In this document: one piece after another, positions 1 to 5,865 of the stretch
Layout: every line of letters begins with the position of its first letter
How positions within the stretch are numbered: the first letter of the stretch is position 1
DNA from: an uncultured Prevotella sp.
GTDB lineage: Bacteria > Bacteroidota > Bacteroidia > Bacteroidales > Bacteroidaceae
Reading direction: 5' to 3'
NCBI GenBank assembly: GCA_946999025.1
Contig: CAMQBP010000054.1
Span: 1-9,935, forward strand
Length of the DNA stretch: 9,935 nucleotides
Position numbers and translations under genes: made by a program
Notes under the pieces: model-generated
Told to the model about the DNA's origin: nothing
The model's input: only the letters and a program-made list of their open reading frames with translations
Database searches by the model: none

Positions 1-258
1 CTTGGCTGTTACGTCCAGCGGCTCCATGCCTACATAGGTAATGCGCAGTGTTCGTCTGCCTTGCGGCATCGTTAGTTTAAACTTACCATCGATGTCCGTG
101 ATAGTTCCCGTTCCGGAGCCAACAACTTGGATGGTGGCACCCACGACGGGTTGTCCATCCTCTTTTGAAATAATGGTTCCTGATACGTCTGTTTGTGAAA
201 ATGCCGTTCCCATCAGTAAGAATAGGAAACACATCGTCAAGAATAGTCGTCTTCTCAT
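1..258 (-). CDS. SusC/RagA-family TonB-linked outer-membrane receptor, N-terminal fragment
   Basis: Only the first 86 codons are present; the gene continues beyond the left edge. The product starts MRRRLFLTMCFLFLLMGTAF, a classic signal peptide probably cleaved after Ser21, just before QTDVSG. Residues about 22-86 form the N-terminal carboxypeptidase-D regulatory-like domain of SusC-family receptors, with the recognisable pieces SGTIIS, DGQPVVGATI, TDIDGKFKL and YVGMEPL. Such receptors import glycans or other large nutrients across the outer membrane with TonB energy and usually pair with a SusD-like lipoprotein, which would lie outside the window. The ATG at 258 was chosen because it gives the intact signal peptide and lies about 150 nt downstream of a good promoter. 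The plug, TonB box and barrel are not visible, so a related protein with the same N-terminal domain cannot be fully excluded. The receptor at the right end begins with the same architecture. Confidence 0.85.
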   Translation of the reverse strand, partial: MRRRLFLTMCFLFLLMGTAFSQTDVSGTIISKEDGQPVVGATIQVVGSGTGTITDIDGKFKLTMPQGRRTLRITYVGMEPLDVTAK

Positions 259-414
259 ATTTATAGAATTAGGTTAGTAAAATAGTCTTGTTCACTCGTA
301 CTGCGCACGTACCTGCTTATCTTCCCTTGTCAGTTGCCAAGAGTGGTTTTGTCTTTACGCTTTTCAGGGGTTGTTAGCGGTAGGTTGTAGATAGTGGTAG
401 GTAGTTAACCGCTG

Positions 415-445
415 CAAATATATCAATTCTCTCAAAGGCAACAAA
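415..445 (-). promoter_or_regulatory. Bacteroidetes-type promoter of the left SusC-like gene
   Basis: Read on the minus strand, TTTG (445-442) is followed after 19 nt by TATATTTG (422-415). This matches the Bacteroidetes consensus of a -33 TTTG and a -7 TAnnTTTG. Transcription should begin near 408, giving a 5' leader of about 150 nt, long enough to hold regulatory structure, although no known riboswitch was recognised. Confidence 0.6.
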
Positions 446-848
446 AAAAATTAAGAAAAATATTCATGCAACTTGTGCCTTGTCATTTTCGCCCATCGAG
501 CAATTCATCAATGACAATTGTTATAATCGGTCACCTTTATTTTTATTTGGTGCGCATTGGTGACGATTTGACATTCTTCTACCTATTTTCAATGCAATGC
601 GTAAAAAGCGTTATTTTCAAAAAAAAATGTTGGATGACGTTCTTTCTGTGCTTCAATGTGTGGCAACGATGGTGAGACAGGCGCTTTTTAGAGATATAGA
701 ACTGTGAGGAAGTGGGTGCCTCGCCATGCTGTCGCTTCCTCTGGGTGCGTCTTCTTGGGTGGATGGTCAGCTCGATGTATGTGCGGGTGAAATGGCGGCC
801 ACGTCGAATGTTTTCAACAGAATCCATGGCCGATTCATCTTTATTTCC
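446..848. other. Intergenic stretch without a convincing gene
   Basis: This lies between the left receptor promoter and the promoter of the 67-aa protein. The overlapping open frames on both strands have no recognisable domain, plausible signal sequence or placed promoter, so I treat them as chance. The only structure seen is a 7-bp inverted repeat, GAGGAAG (706-712) against CTTCCTC (735-741), with a 22-nt loop and no following T tract. The 5' part is AT-rich with long A runs (near 444-450 and 619-627). Confidence 0.5.
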
Positions 849-856
849 TATTTTTG
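849..856 (+). promoter_or_regulatory. -7 promoter element (TATTTTTG) before the 67-aa membrane protein
   Basis: TATTTTTG is a perfect match to TAnnTTTG and lies 26 nt before the ATG at 883. No clear TTG or TTTG is found 19-21 nt upstream, so the -33 half is weak. The predicted transcript start (near 863) would leave a short leader of about 20 nt ending in ATATATAAGGT. Confidence 0.45.
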
Positions 857-882
857 CAAGGTACAATATAAATATATAAGGT

Positions 883-1086
883 ATGGAAATTATAGCAATC
901 CTGGTGTTTATAGTCATTGCCCTCCTGGGCTGGGGGTGTGGTGTGCTGCACGACAAATGGTTCGACTACTGCCCAACAGCTGATGAGGAGGGTGCTTTTA
1001 GCAGCGCTTCACACACCTCGGATGGCGAGCTGAGCCTGAGGGATATTCTAAAGACCAACAGCATTAAAGGCTTTCAGGCCATCTGA
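883..1086 (+). CDS. Small single-pass membrane protein, 67 aa, unknown function
   Basis: I do not recognise the family. Residues about 3-22 (IIAILVFIVIALLGWGCGVL) form a clear hydrophobic helix without a lipobox, so the protein is probably anchored in the inner membrane by its N-terminus. The remaining 45 or so residues are polar: an acidic and serine-rich segment (EEGAFSSASHTSDGE) and a C-terminal amphipathic stretch, LSLRDILKTNSIKGFQ. Evidence that the gene is real: a -7 promoter element 26 nt upstream, an AAGG just before the ATG, and a possible terminator hairpin overlapping and following the stop. It stands alone; the next gene on the strand has its own promoter. Two cysteines (19, 30) follow or flank the helix. 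It could be an envelope accessory peptide. It is too short for homology-free assignment. Confidence 0.55.
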   Translation: MEIIAILVFIVIALLGWGCGVLHDKWFDYCPTADEEGAFSSASHTSDGELSLRDILKTNSIKGFQAI

Positions 1087-1101
1087 TAGCTCGCCTTTTT
1101 T
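1024..1101 (+). terminator. Possible intrinsic terminator of the 67-aa gene
   Basis: GGCGAGCT (1024-1031) and AGCTCGCC (1088-1095) are perfect 8-bp complements, followed directly by six T residues (1096-1101). The loop would be long (56 nt). A shorter alternative pairs AAAGGC (1066-1071) with GCCTTT (1093-1098). Both end on the T tract, so termination here is plausible, but the exact fold is uncertain. Confidence 0.4.
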
Positions 1102-1364
1102 GAAGAGGTTGGTTTTCGCTGTTGTTCGTCTTTTAAATACATTGATAATAAATGCGTTAACTACTCTCTTCCAATAGCATTGACTTTGGGCGTTAAACGC
1201 AATGACTTTGAACGCCAAAGTCAATGCGTTTGTGGGGCAAAGGCATTGAGTTTGTAAACGAGGGTGCAGCCTATTGGATTCCAGTAGGTAGTGAGGTCTT
1301 TCTGAATAGGGTTTTCCCTATCGCCTTATCGGGTAAATCCCTGTCGTTTGAAAGAGCTGTTTGC
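1087..1364. other. Intergenic region holding terminator and repeat locus A
   Basis: Apart from the terminator T tract and the 22-bp repeat, this stretch shows no open frame with protein-like features. The segment 1259-1364, between the repeats and the lipoprotein promoter, contains nothing I can assign. Confidence 0.5.
1171..1258. repeat. 22-bp-period repeat, locus A, with one inverted unit
   Basis: Forward cores CATTGACTTTG (1178-1188), CAATGACTTTG (1200-1210) and CATTGAGTTTG (1244-1254) sit 22 and 44 nt apart, a strict 22-bp period. The slot between the second and third holds an inverted copy, CAAAGTCAATG (1216-1226). The inverted copy allows two competing hairpins. AAACGCAATGACTTTG (1195-1210) pairs with 1216-1231 (16 bp, one mismatch, 5-nt loop). 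Alternatively GCATTGACTTTGGGCGTT (1177-1194) pairs with 1211-1227 (17 bp, one bulged G). The locus begins 84 nt after the 67-aa gene and ends about 105 nt before the next promoter element. A second copy of the family is at 7042-7141. Confidence 0.8.
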
Positions 1365-1372
1365 TATATTTG
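1365..1372 (+). promoter_or_regulatory. -7 promoter element (TATATTTG) before the glycine-zipper lipoprotein
   Basis: TATATTTG matches TAnnTTTG perfectly. A TTTG at 1347-1350 is only 14 nt upstream, shorter than the usual spacing of about 20, so the -33 part is uncertain. A start near 1379 would give a leader of about 105 nt before the ATG at 1485. Confidence 0.4.
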
Positions 1373-1484
1373 TAGTGCTGGAAAACGGGCGTGAAGATAT
1401 TGTTCGGGTTATGTACTGGCGTTGAGCTGAGGTCTGTTGGGTATGCTTGACAGACGAAAATTCGGATTTATAAATACAAGAAAC

Positions 1485-2336
1485 ATGAGAAGAGGTTTGG
1501 TTACAGCAGTTTGTGCCACGGTGCTGTTGAGTAGCTGCGGCACTTATACGGGTAGCGGTGCTTATACGGGTAGCACCCTTGGATCTATATTGGGAAGTGC
1601 CATAGGCGGAATCAGTCATGGCGCCCGTGGCAGTGATATCGGCACAATTGTCGGCATGGCGGGTGGTGCCATCGTGGGTGGTGCCATCGGTGCGAATGCC
1701 GACAAGAAGCGTCAAGCCGATTTGGAACAATATCAACGCGACAAGGAGGAACGGGCTTATCAGCGTAAGCAGCGCCGACAGCGACAAAATGAACAGCGCG
1801 ACGACCGCAGCTCTAATTACGAGCAGCAGGGCAAGGCGAACAGTGGGTTCGATGAAACGAATAGCGGTGACGACCGCTTGTACGATTTCGAGGGCAGTGA
1901 TTACACGGGTGATTACAGTGCACAGCAGCCTACCACGCATCTACCTGGGTCGTCAAGTGTGGAAAAATTGGCTAAGGGACTCAGCTATACACCGGCCATC
2001 GAGATTCGTAACGCTCGTTTTGTAGACGACAATCAAGACAATGTCATTTCGCGTGGTGAAATCTGTAAGGTGATTTTTGAAGTGTACAACCGTGGCACTC
2101 AGACCTTGTACGACATCCAACCCACGGTGGTAGAGATGTCGGGCAATAGGCATCTGTCTATTTCACCCAGTCTGCATGTGGAGAAAGTAGAACCGGGTGC
2201 AGGCATTCGGTATACGGCTGTGGTTTGTGCCAACAATAAGTTGAAAGAGGGAACGGTCAAGATTTGTGCGTCTGTCGTGCAAGGAAACAAAGCCATTTCG
2301 AAGGTTTGCGAGTTTAATATTCCGACGAAGAAATAA
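1485..2336 (+). CDS. Lipoprotein with glycine zipper, EF-hand-like loop and C-terminal Ig-like domain, 283 aa
   Basis: Residues 1-17 are a lipoprotein signal (MRRGLVTAVCATVLLSSC) with lipobox LSSC, so Cys18 should be lipidated. The ATG at 1485 was preferred to one at 1437 because it places the basic n-region and lipobox correctly. Residues about 29-70 form a glycine zipper with many GxxxG steps (GSILGSAIGG, GGAIVGGAIG), a segment known to insert into or pack against membranes. Residues 72-107 are a highly charged Gln/Arg/Lys helix, probably coiled coil, followed by a polar linker to about 160. Residues 171-283 resemble a CARDB/Ig-like adhesion-type domain. At its start D181-x-N183-x-D185, S189 and E192 occupy the calcium positions of an EF-hand loop; four cysteines (194, 248, 261, 275) follow. 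A cell-envelope structural or surface role is inferred; no specific function is known to me. It is monocistronic, convergent with the PagL-like gene. Confidence 0.8.
   Translation: MRRGLVTAVCATVLLSSCGTYTGSGAYTGSTLGSILGSAIGGISHGARGSDIGTIVGMAGGAIVGGAIGANADKKRQADLEQYQRDKEERAYQRKQRRQRQNEQRDDRSSNYEQQGKANSGFDETNSGDDRLYDFEGSDYTGDYSAQQPTTHLPGSSSVEKLAKGLSYTPAIEIRNARFVDDNQDNVISRGEICKVIFEVYNRGTQTLYDIQPTVVEMSGNRHLSISPSLHVEKVEPGAGIRYTAVVCANNKLKEGTVKICASVVQGNKAISKVCEFNIPTKK
1543..1574 (+). repeat. 14-bp in-frame direct repeat just after the lipobox
   Basis: CTTATACGGGTAGC occurs at 1543-1556 and 1561-1574, an 18-bp period equal to six codons, encoding two YTGS peptides. Another near-repeat, GGGTGGTGCCATCG, occurs at 1661-1674 and 1676-1689 (15-bp period) in the glycine zipper. 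Both preserve frame and could change length by slippage. Confidence 0.8.
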
Positions 2337-2419
2337 TCGATAGCAAGTGGTCTATCGCGCCATAGCTGCTCTCTTCCAGTTGGACAACATACATAAATTA
2401 GCCCGATGTGGGCCAAGTA

Positions 2420-2452
2420 AATGCTGGGCAACAATTGTTGTTCGGCATTTTT
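2420..2452. terminator. Bidirectional hairpin terminator between convergent genes
   Basis: AATGCTGGGCAAC (2420-2432) pairs with GTTGTTCGGCATT (2437-2449) around an AATT tetraloop, 13 continuous pairs including three G-U wobbles. On the plus strand the stem ends in five T residues (2448-2452), suiting it to end the lipoprotein transcript. Read from the minus strand the stem is followed by TTTACTT, and it lies just beyond the stop of the PagL-like gene. A smaller 6-bp hairpin, CGATAG/CTATCG (2338-2343 and 2352-2357), follows the lipoprotein stop without a T tract. Confidence 0.7.
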
Positions 2453-2472
2453 AATGAGGGTAGGAAGCCGCA

Positions 2473-3696
2473 CTAACGGCCTCGTTTGTGATGAAAGTGA
2501 TAACCAACGCCCAACATGAGGTGATTGGGTGTTTTGAAGTCGTATAGGCTATAGCCGATATTGAGGAAAACAGAATGTGCTACATCTACCTTCAGGGCTA
2601 ATGTTTGATACCATCCTTTGAGCTCAGCGTGTGCGTTGATGATATTCTTTCCCATGCCCGCATCGATGGTGAAATAAGGCATTACAAACTCAGCCCTGGC
2701 AGAAAGTCCGAGAGACATTTGTCGGATGGCAGACGGACTCACAACATGATCCAGGTCGTTATGCGATTCGCCACCGGCCACGATGTAGTCTTCAATGTAC
2801 AGGTTCGAGCTGCTGTCGTACACGCCATCCAGTGAAATGCCGGCATTGAACCAGTGGTTCAGGTTATAGAGTGGGGTGAAGTTGAAGCCTATCACGCCGT
2901 ATCTGTCTGGCAAAGCCACGGGATTACCATCCAAATAGATGCCCTGTTTGCGCCAAGCACCATAAACCAAGAGGTCGTAGCTGATGTGCTTGTTGAACGG
3001 CGGAATGGCTCTTTTTGGAATCAGTTTGTCATTTTCACGATTCAGGTAGTAGGCCAGACTGACGCGTCCGCCTATAATGTTGAGCCCGGCATTGGGTATT
3101 GAGGTGTTACCATTGGAGTAGTGGGAAAGCGAAATGCCTGTGTTTAAGTCCAGATGGTTGGAGAGTCGCCACCTCAGATAGAAGTCGGCATCGATATAGG
3201 CGGTCACTTTCGATCCGATAACTTTATTCTGTGGGTTGGTTTCCTGATTGTACGGATGCCAATTGAAGGTAAGCCCCAGGTTCCATTCATAGTTGAGTGA
3301 CAGGCTGGAGGTGAATCTCTTGATGGGCGCACCCTGAAAGATAAAAGCCGACAGTGGGTTCCCTAATTGTGGATTCAGGTTGTGGTAAGCCAAACCAATG
3401 CCTTGGTAAGCATCCTTATACGTCTGGGCTTGCACACTGGTCTGTGGCATCTGAAAGGCATATTTCAGGCGAGTGGTGAAGGCATGGTTCATCGTTCGTC
3501 GCTCATCGTTAGCCCCTTTGAGGTACGGGTTGGTGTGCAAAATGGTCGATGGCACAACGTCCCATTCCAATCGGTGAATGGTCTTCTGCGGCACTTGCAA
3601 GGTGTCAGCATCTTCTGCATGAACATTGTTGGCAAAAAGAGCAATCCATAGAATGCTCAATGAAAGCCTTGTTCCTGTCTGAAAAGTAGTTTTCAT
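2473..3696 (-). CDS. PagL-like outer-membrane beta-barrel protein (lipid A deacylase / acyloxyacyl hydrolase family)
   Basis: The 407-aa product has a signal peptide (residues 1-27, cleavage after NNVHA) and many alternating aromatic beta-strands typical of an outer-membrane barrel. The segment SHYSNGNTSIPNAGLN (191-206) matches the PagL active-site region, where His and Ser two residues apart act with a Glu 14 residues after the His. Here His192, Ser194 and the adjacent Asn195 are present, but the Glu position is Asn206. PagL removes an ester-linked 3-OH acyl chain from lipid A at the outer membrane. The protein is more than twice the usual PagL length: residues about 60-220 cover the PagL-like part and 235-407 form a further strand-rich half, ending YHFHHKRGR. 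Family membership is well supported; retained deacylase activity is uncertain. It has a near-consensus promoter and shares a terminator with the convergent lipoprotein gene. Confidence 0.75.
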   Translation of the reverse strand: MKTTFQTGTRLSLSILWIALFANNVHAEDADTLQVPQKTIHRLEWDVVPSTILHTNPYLKGANDERRTMNHAFTTRLKYAFQMPQTSVQAQTYKDAYQGIGLAYHNLNPQLGNPLSAFIFQGAPIKRFTSSLSLNYEWNLGLTFNWHPYNQETNPQNKVIGSKVTAYIDADFYLRWRLSNHLDLNTGISLSHYSNGNTSIPNAGLNIIGGRVSLAYYLNRENDKLIPKRAIPPFNKHISYDLLVYGAWRKQGIYLDGNPVALPDRYGVIGFNFTPLYNLNHWFNAGISLDGVYDSSSNLYIEDYIVAGGESHNDLDHVVSPSAIRQMSLGLSARAEFVMPYFTIDAGMGKNIINAHAELKGWYQTLALKVDVAHSVFLNIGYSLYDFKTPNHLMLGVGYHFHHKRGR

Positions 3697-3718
3697 GATG
3701 CGATGATGATTACAGCAA

Positions 3719-3749
3719 CAAAAGTAATGAAAATGATTGGTTGTGGCAA
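3719..3749 (-). promoter_or_regulatory. Promoter of the PagL-like gene
   Basis: On the minus strand TTG (3749-3747) is followed after 20 nt by TACTTTTG (3726-3719), a perfect TAnnTTTG. Transcription would begin near 3712, leaving a leader of about 15 nt before the ATG at 3696. Confidence 0.65.
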
Positions 3750-3883
3750 TAGAATGGAATTAAAAATCAATCTGCCGTAGCCAATGCCGACATGAACGGA
3801 GGGTAGGGTGTTAATAGCTTTGCTGAGGGCTTTGTGTGGCGTGTTAAATAATGCTAACTAAGAGCATAAATGACGAAAAATAG

Positions 3884-3915
3884 TTGGAGGATATGCTTTT
3901 TGATAGGTATATTTG
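3884..3915 (+). promoter_or_regulatory. Promoter of the SPFH / ribbon-helix-helix operon
   Basis: TTG (3884-3886) and TATATTTG (3908-3915) are separated by 21 nt, a good Bacteroidetes promoter. The predicted start near 3922 gives a leader of about 28 nt. Because these elements overlap the 5' extension of the open frame, they argue for the ATG at 3950 as the true start. Confidence 0.65.
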
Positions 3916-3949
3916 TGATATCAAAATAATATCAATAATCATCAAAATT

Positions 3950-4894
3950 ATGGAAAACAAAGAGTTTACTTTTAAGGGAATGAAGGTCAACGGATTCGTC
4001 ATGTTGTTCGTGTTTTTAGCCATTTTCGCCTTGGGCGTGTTCCTCATTGTGGCTGGTGTTGACTCTTCGGATGGGCTCATCGGGGCAGGTGTGAGTGTTT
4101 GTGTCACAGACTTGATCTTGTTGATGGGCTTTGTGCAGATAGAACCCAATGAAGCTCGGGTGATGATGTTCTTCGGAAAGTATCGCGGAACCTTCTCTGA
4201 GGTGGGCTTTTATTGGGTCAATCCGTTTATCAATACGAAGGAATTGTCTCTTCGTGCCAGAAACCTGAACGCCGAACCCATCAAGGTAAACGATAAAATT
4301 GGCAACCCTGTGATGATTGGGTTAGTGCTGGTTTGGAAGCTAAAGGATACGTATAAGGCGATGTTCGAAATCGATTCGCAGACCATGGCGCAAGGTCTTG
4401 GCATCTCTGTGGGTAAGGATGTGAGCAGCATCATGCGGGCTTTCGAGAACTTTGTGATGATACAGAGCGAGGCTGCCCTACGACAAGTTGCTGGTCAGTA
4501 TGCTTATGATAACAACGAATCCAACCAAGAAGAACTGACCTTGCGTGGTGGTGATGAGTCTATTAACAAGGAGTTGGAAATGAAGTTGGCCGAAAGATTG
4601 GAGATGGCCGGTATCGAAATCGTTGAGGCTCGTATCAATTATCTGGCTTATGCGCCCGAGATTGCAGCCGTGATGCTGCGCCGTCAGCAGGCATCTGCCG
4701 TCATCATGGCCCGCGAGAAGATTGTAGAAGGAGCGGTGTCGATGGTGAAAATGGCCATAGACAGGCTTTCCAGTGATGGCGTTATCGATCTTGATGACGA
4801 CAAGAAGGCTGCGATGGTCAGCAATTTGATGGTTGTTCTCTGTGGTGATGATACGGCTCAACCTGTTGTCAACACGGGTACGTTGAACATGTAA
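3950..4894 (+). CDS. SPFH / Band-7 domain membrane protein, 314 aa
   Basis: Two hydrophobic segments (about residues 15-36 and 43-62) form an N-terminal membrane hairpin. They are followed by an SPFH domain starting at IEPNEARVMMFFGKYRGT (64-81), the usual place where stomatin/flotillin/HflK-type proteins read like QPGERGVVxRxGK. The segment GFYWVNPFINTKELSLRARN is the characteristic proline-containing strand pair, and residues about 203-262 form a charged alpha-helix (ELEMKLAERLEMAGIEIVEA), expected to drive oligomerisation. Such proteins build large membrane-bound ring or cage scaffolds that organise microdomains or control proteases such as FtsH; no protease gene is adjacent here. The tail contains an acidic patch (DGVIDLDDDKK). 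The upstream extension to 3884 was rejected because it overlaps the promoter. The stop is 5 nt before the next gene, so the two are co-transcribed and probably translationally coupled. Its specific role is unknown. Confidence 0.85.
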   Translation: MENKEFTFKGMKVNGFVMLFVFLAIFALGVFLIVAGVDSSDGLIGAGVSVCVTDLILLMGFVQIEPNEARVMMFFGKYRGTFSEVGFYWVNPFINTKELSLRARNLNAEPIKVNDKIGNPVMIGLVLVWKLKDTYKAMFEIDSQTMAQGLGISVGKDVSSIMRAFENFVMIQSEAALRQVAGQYAYDNNESNQEELTLRGGDESINKELEMKLAERLEMAGIEIVEARINYLAYAPEIAAVMLRRQQASAVIMAREKIVEGAVSMVKMAIDRLSSDGVIDLDDDKKAAMVSNLMVVLCGDDTAQPVVNTGTLNM

Positions 4895-4899
4895 GGCGA

Positions 4900-5124
4900 A
4901 TGGCAAAGAAAGAAAACAAGAATAAAAGTTTCATTCTGCGCATTGATTCAGACACAATGGATGCGGTAGAGAAATGGGCTGCCGACGAGTTTCGGTCTAT
5001 TAACGGCCAACTGCAATGGATTATCAGTGAGGCTTTACGCAAGAATGGGCGACTCAAAAAACGAAAAATGCAGGTGGTGAAGGAAGATAAGCCAGATGAA
5101 AACGCTGAAGAGCCGTCCGCCTAG
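4900..5124 (+). CDS. Arc-like ribbon-helix-helix DNA-binding protein, 74 aa
   Basis: The pattern fits a ribbon-helix-helix fold. A short strand KSFILRI (9-15) would supply the DNA-contacting ribbon, helix A would span about 17-31 (SDTMDAVEKWAADEF) and helix B about 34-48 (INGQLQWIISEALRK), with the SINGQ turn typical of Arc-family proteins. These proteins bind operator DNA as dimers or tetramers and often repress their own operon. The N-terminus (MAKKENKNK) is basic, and the tail after residue 50 is first basic (RLKKRKMQ), then acidic (EDKPDENAEE). It begins 5 nt after the SPFH gene, giving a two-gene operon. No toxin gene follows, which makes a simple toxin-antitoxin reading unlikely. It could instead link the membrane scaffold to DNA or regulation; that is inference. 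The fold is assigned by pattern only. Confidence 0.75.
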   Translation: MAKKENKNKSFILRIDSDTMDAVEKWAADEFRSINGQLQWIISEALRKNGRLKKRKMQVVKEDKPDENAEEPSA

Positions 5125-5241
5125 GCTTCCTGTGTCTTTGTGGATGGATGAATGTTCGTATCTTCGTTCATAATCCGTAACATGGAAAAAACAATCAAGC
5201 GCATGGGGAGGCTCATACGCAATGGCTGATTCGAGAAAATA

Positions 5242-5278
5242 AACATGCCGAAGAAGGAAAAACCTTCTTCGGCATGTT
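5242..5278. terminator. Perfect 16-bp-stem bidirectional terminator
   Basis: AACATGCCGAAGAAGG (5242-5257) and CCTTCTTCGGCATGTT (5263-5278) are exact complements around AAAAA. The hairpin is between the SPFH operon (plus) and the NlpE-like gene (minus), which converge on it. Read from the minus strand it is followed by TATTTTC; on the plus side by GGTTTAAA. It should stop transcription from both sides, more convincingly for the minus-strand gene. Confidence 0.75.
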
Positions 5279-5305
5279 GGTTTAAATGCGCTTGTGTCGT
5301 ATGCT

Positions 5306-5746
5306 TTACTTCTTCAGCTTCAGGTCGGTATTGGTACCTTCTCCTGCTTCTTCAAACTTGTTGGATACCAGACGCAGTGTCTGATCGTCCAACTGTAGGA
5401 AGGTCACTGAATCCATTTTTTCTGACTGTACGCGTACATAATTCTTGCCGTTGTTCTCAATCAGTCTGGCCACACCAGTGGTGCGAGCCATGGTTTGTTT
5501 ACCCTTCGGGGTAACAGCAACCTGCTCGTAAGCAAACTCCTTGATGCTGTCTCCGTAGATTGAAAGACTGTACTGGTACGTGCCATCAGCGGCAGGACCT
5601 TCACCTTCGTAAACCAGTGTGTCGGCTACAACCGTAGTGTCGGCTGCCAAAGAATCTGTACCTTCTGCATTGGCTGCTTTCTTACCATTTTGCTGACACG
5701 CAGCGAACATAGCTGCAGCAGCGAACATAAATACTAACTTTTTCAT
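5306..5746 (-). CDS. NlpE-like lipoprotein, 146 aa
   Basis: Residues 1-16 (MKKLVFMFAAAAMFAA) plus Cys17 make a lipoprotein signal with lipobox FAAC. After a low-complexity Ala/Thr/Asp linker (20-43), residues 44-145 form a small beta-rich domain: VYEGEGPAADGTYQYSLSIY, then AYEQVAVTPKGKQTMARTTG and VTFLQLDDQTLRLV. This layout resembles the N-terminal barrel of NlpE, whose signature is Y-x-G-x-x-P-x-A-D-G. The CxxC metal motif of Escherichia coli NlpE is absent, as in many Bacteroidetes relatives. NlpE signals surface contact and lipoprotein-sorting stress to Cpx in enterobacteria; that pathway should not be assumed here. Its location is the periplasmic or outer-membrane lipid surface. It is monocistronic, has a perfect -7 element, and is divergent from mnmA. 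The family call is moderately sure. Confidence 0.7.
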   Translation of the reverse strand: MKKLVFMFAAAAMFAACQQNGKKAANAEGTDSLAADTTVVADTLVYEGEGPAADGTYQYSLSIYGDSIKEFAYEQVAVTPKGKQTMARTTGVARLIENNGKNYVRVQSEKMDSVTFLQLDDQTLRLVSNKFEEAGEGTNTDLKLKK

Positions 5747-5771
5747 ATTTCCGTTTGTTTATAGAATGATA

Positions 5772-5779
5772 CAAAGATA
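5772..5779 (-). promoter_or_regulatory. -7 promoter element (TATCTTTG) of the NlpE-like gene
   Basis: On the minus strand 5779-5772 reads TATCTTTG, a perfect TAnnTTTG, 25 nt before the ATG. No TTG is present about 20 nt upstream, so the -33 half is weak. The same octamer drives mnmA in the opposite direction 86 bp away. Confidence 0.5.
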
Positions 5780-5865
5780 ACTCTTTTTTTGCATTTATAT
5801 TGCAGCTGCGTGTGGTAATATTTGTAAAAAATGATAAGCCACCCAACCATACCGGCAAAAATGCG

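Noticed and set aside
706..741. Hairpin GAGGAAG/CTTCCTC as a structured RNA or terminator
   Set aside because: The 7-bp stem has a 22-nt loop with no T tract, and the surrounding sequence matches no RNA family I recognise.
579..956. 125-codon open frame on the minus strand
   Set aside because: It overlaps the promoter and 5' part of the 67-aa gene. It has no promoter of its own, no recognisable domain, and a composition rich in His, Arg and Thr typical of a chance frame.
1437..1484. Upstream ATG for the glycine-zipper lipoprotein
   Set aside because: It would place 16 extra residues, including several charged ones, before the lipoprotein signal peptide. The ATG at 1485 gives a standard signal and lipobox.
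3884..3949. 22-codon upstream extension of the SPFH gene
   Set aside because: It overlaps the -33 and -7 promoter elements, begins with a TTG codon, and adds residues before the normal family N-terminus.
4900..5124. Antitoxin of a toxin-antitoxin pair
   Set aside because: The ribbon-helix-helix fold is common in antitoxins, but no small toxin-like gene lies upstream or downstream. Its partner in the operon is a 314-aa SPFH protein.
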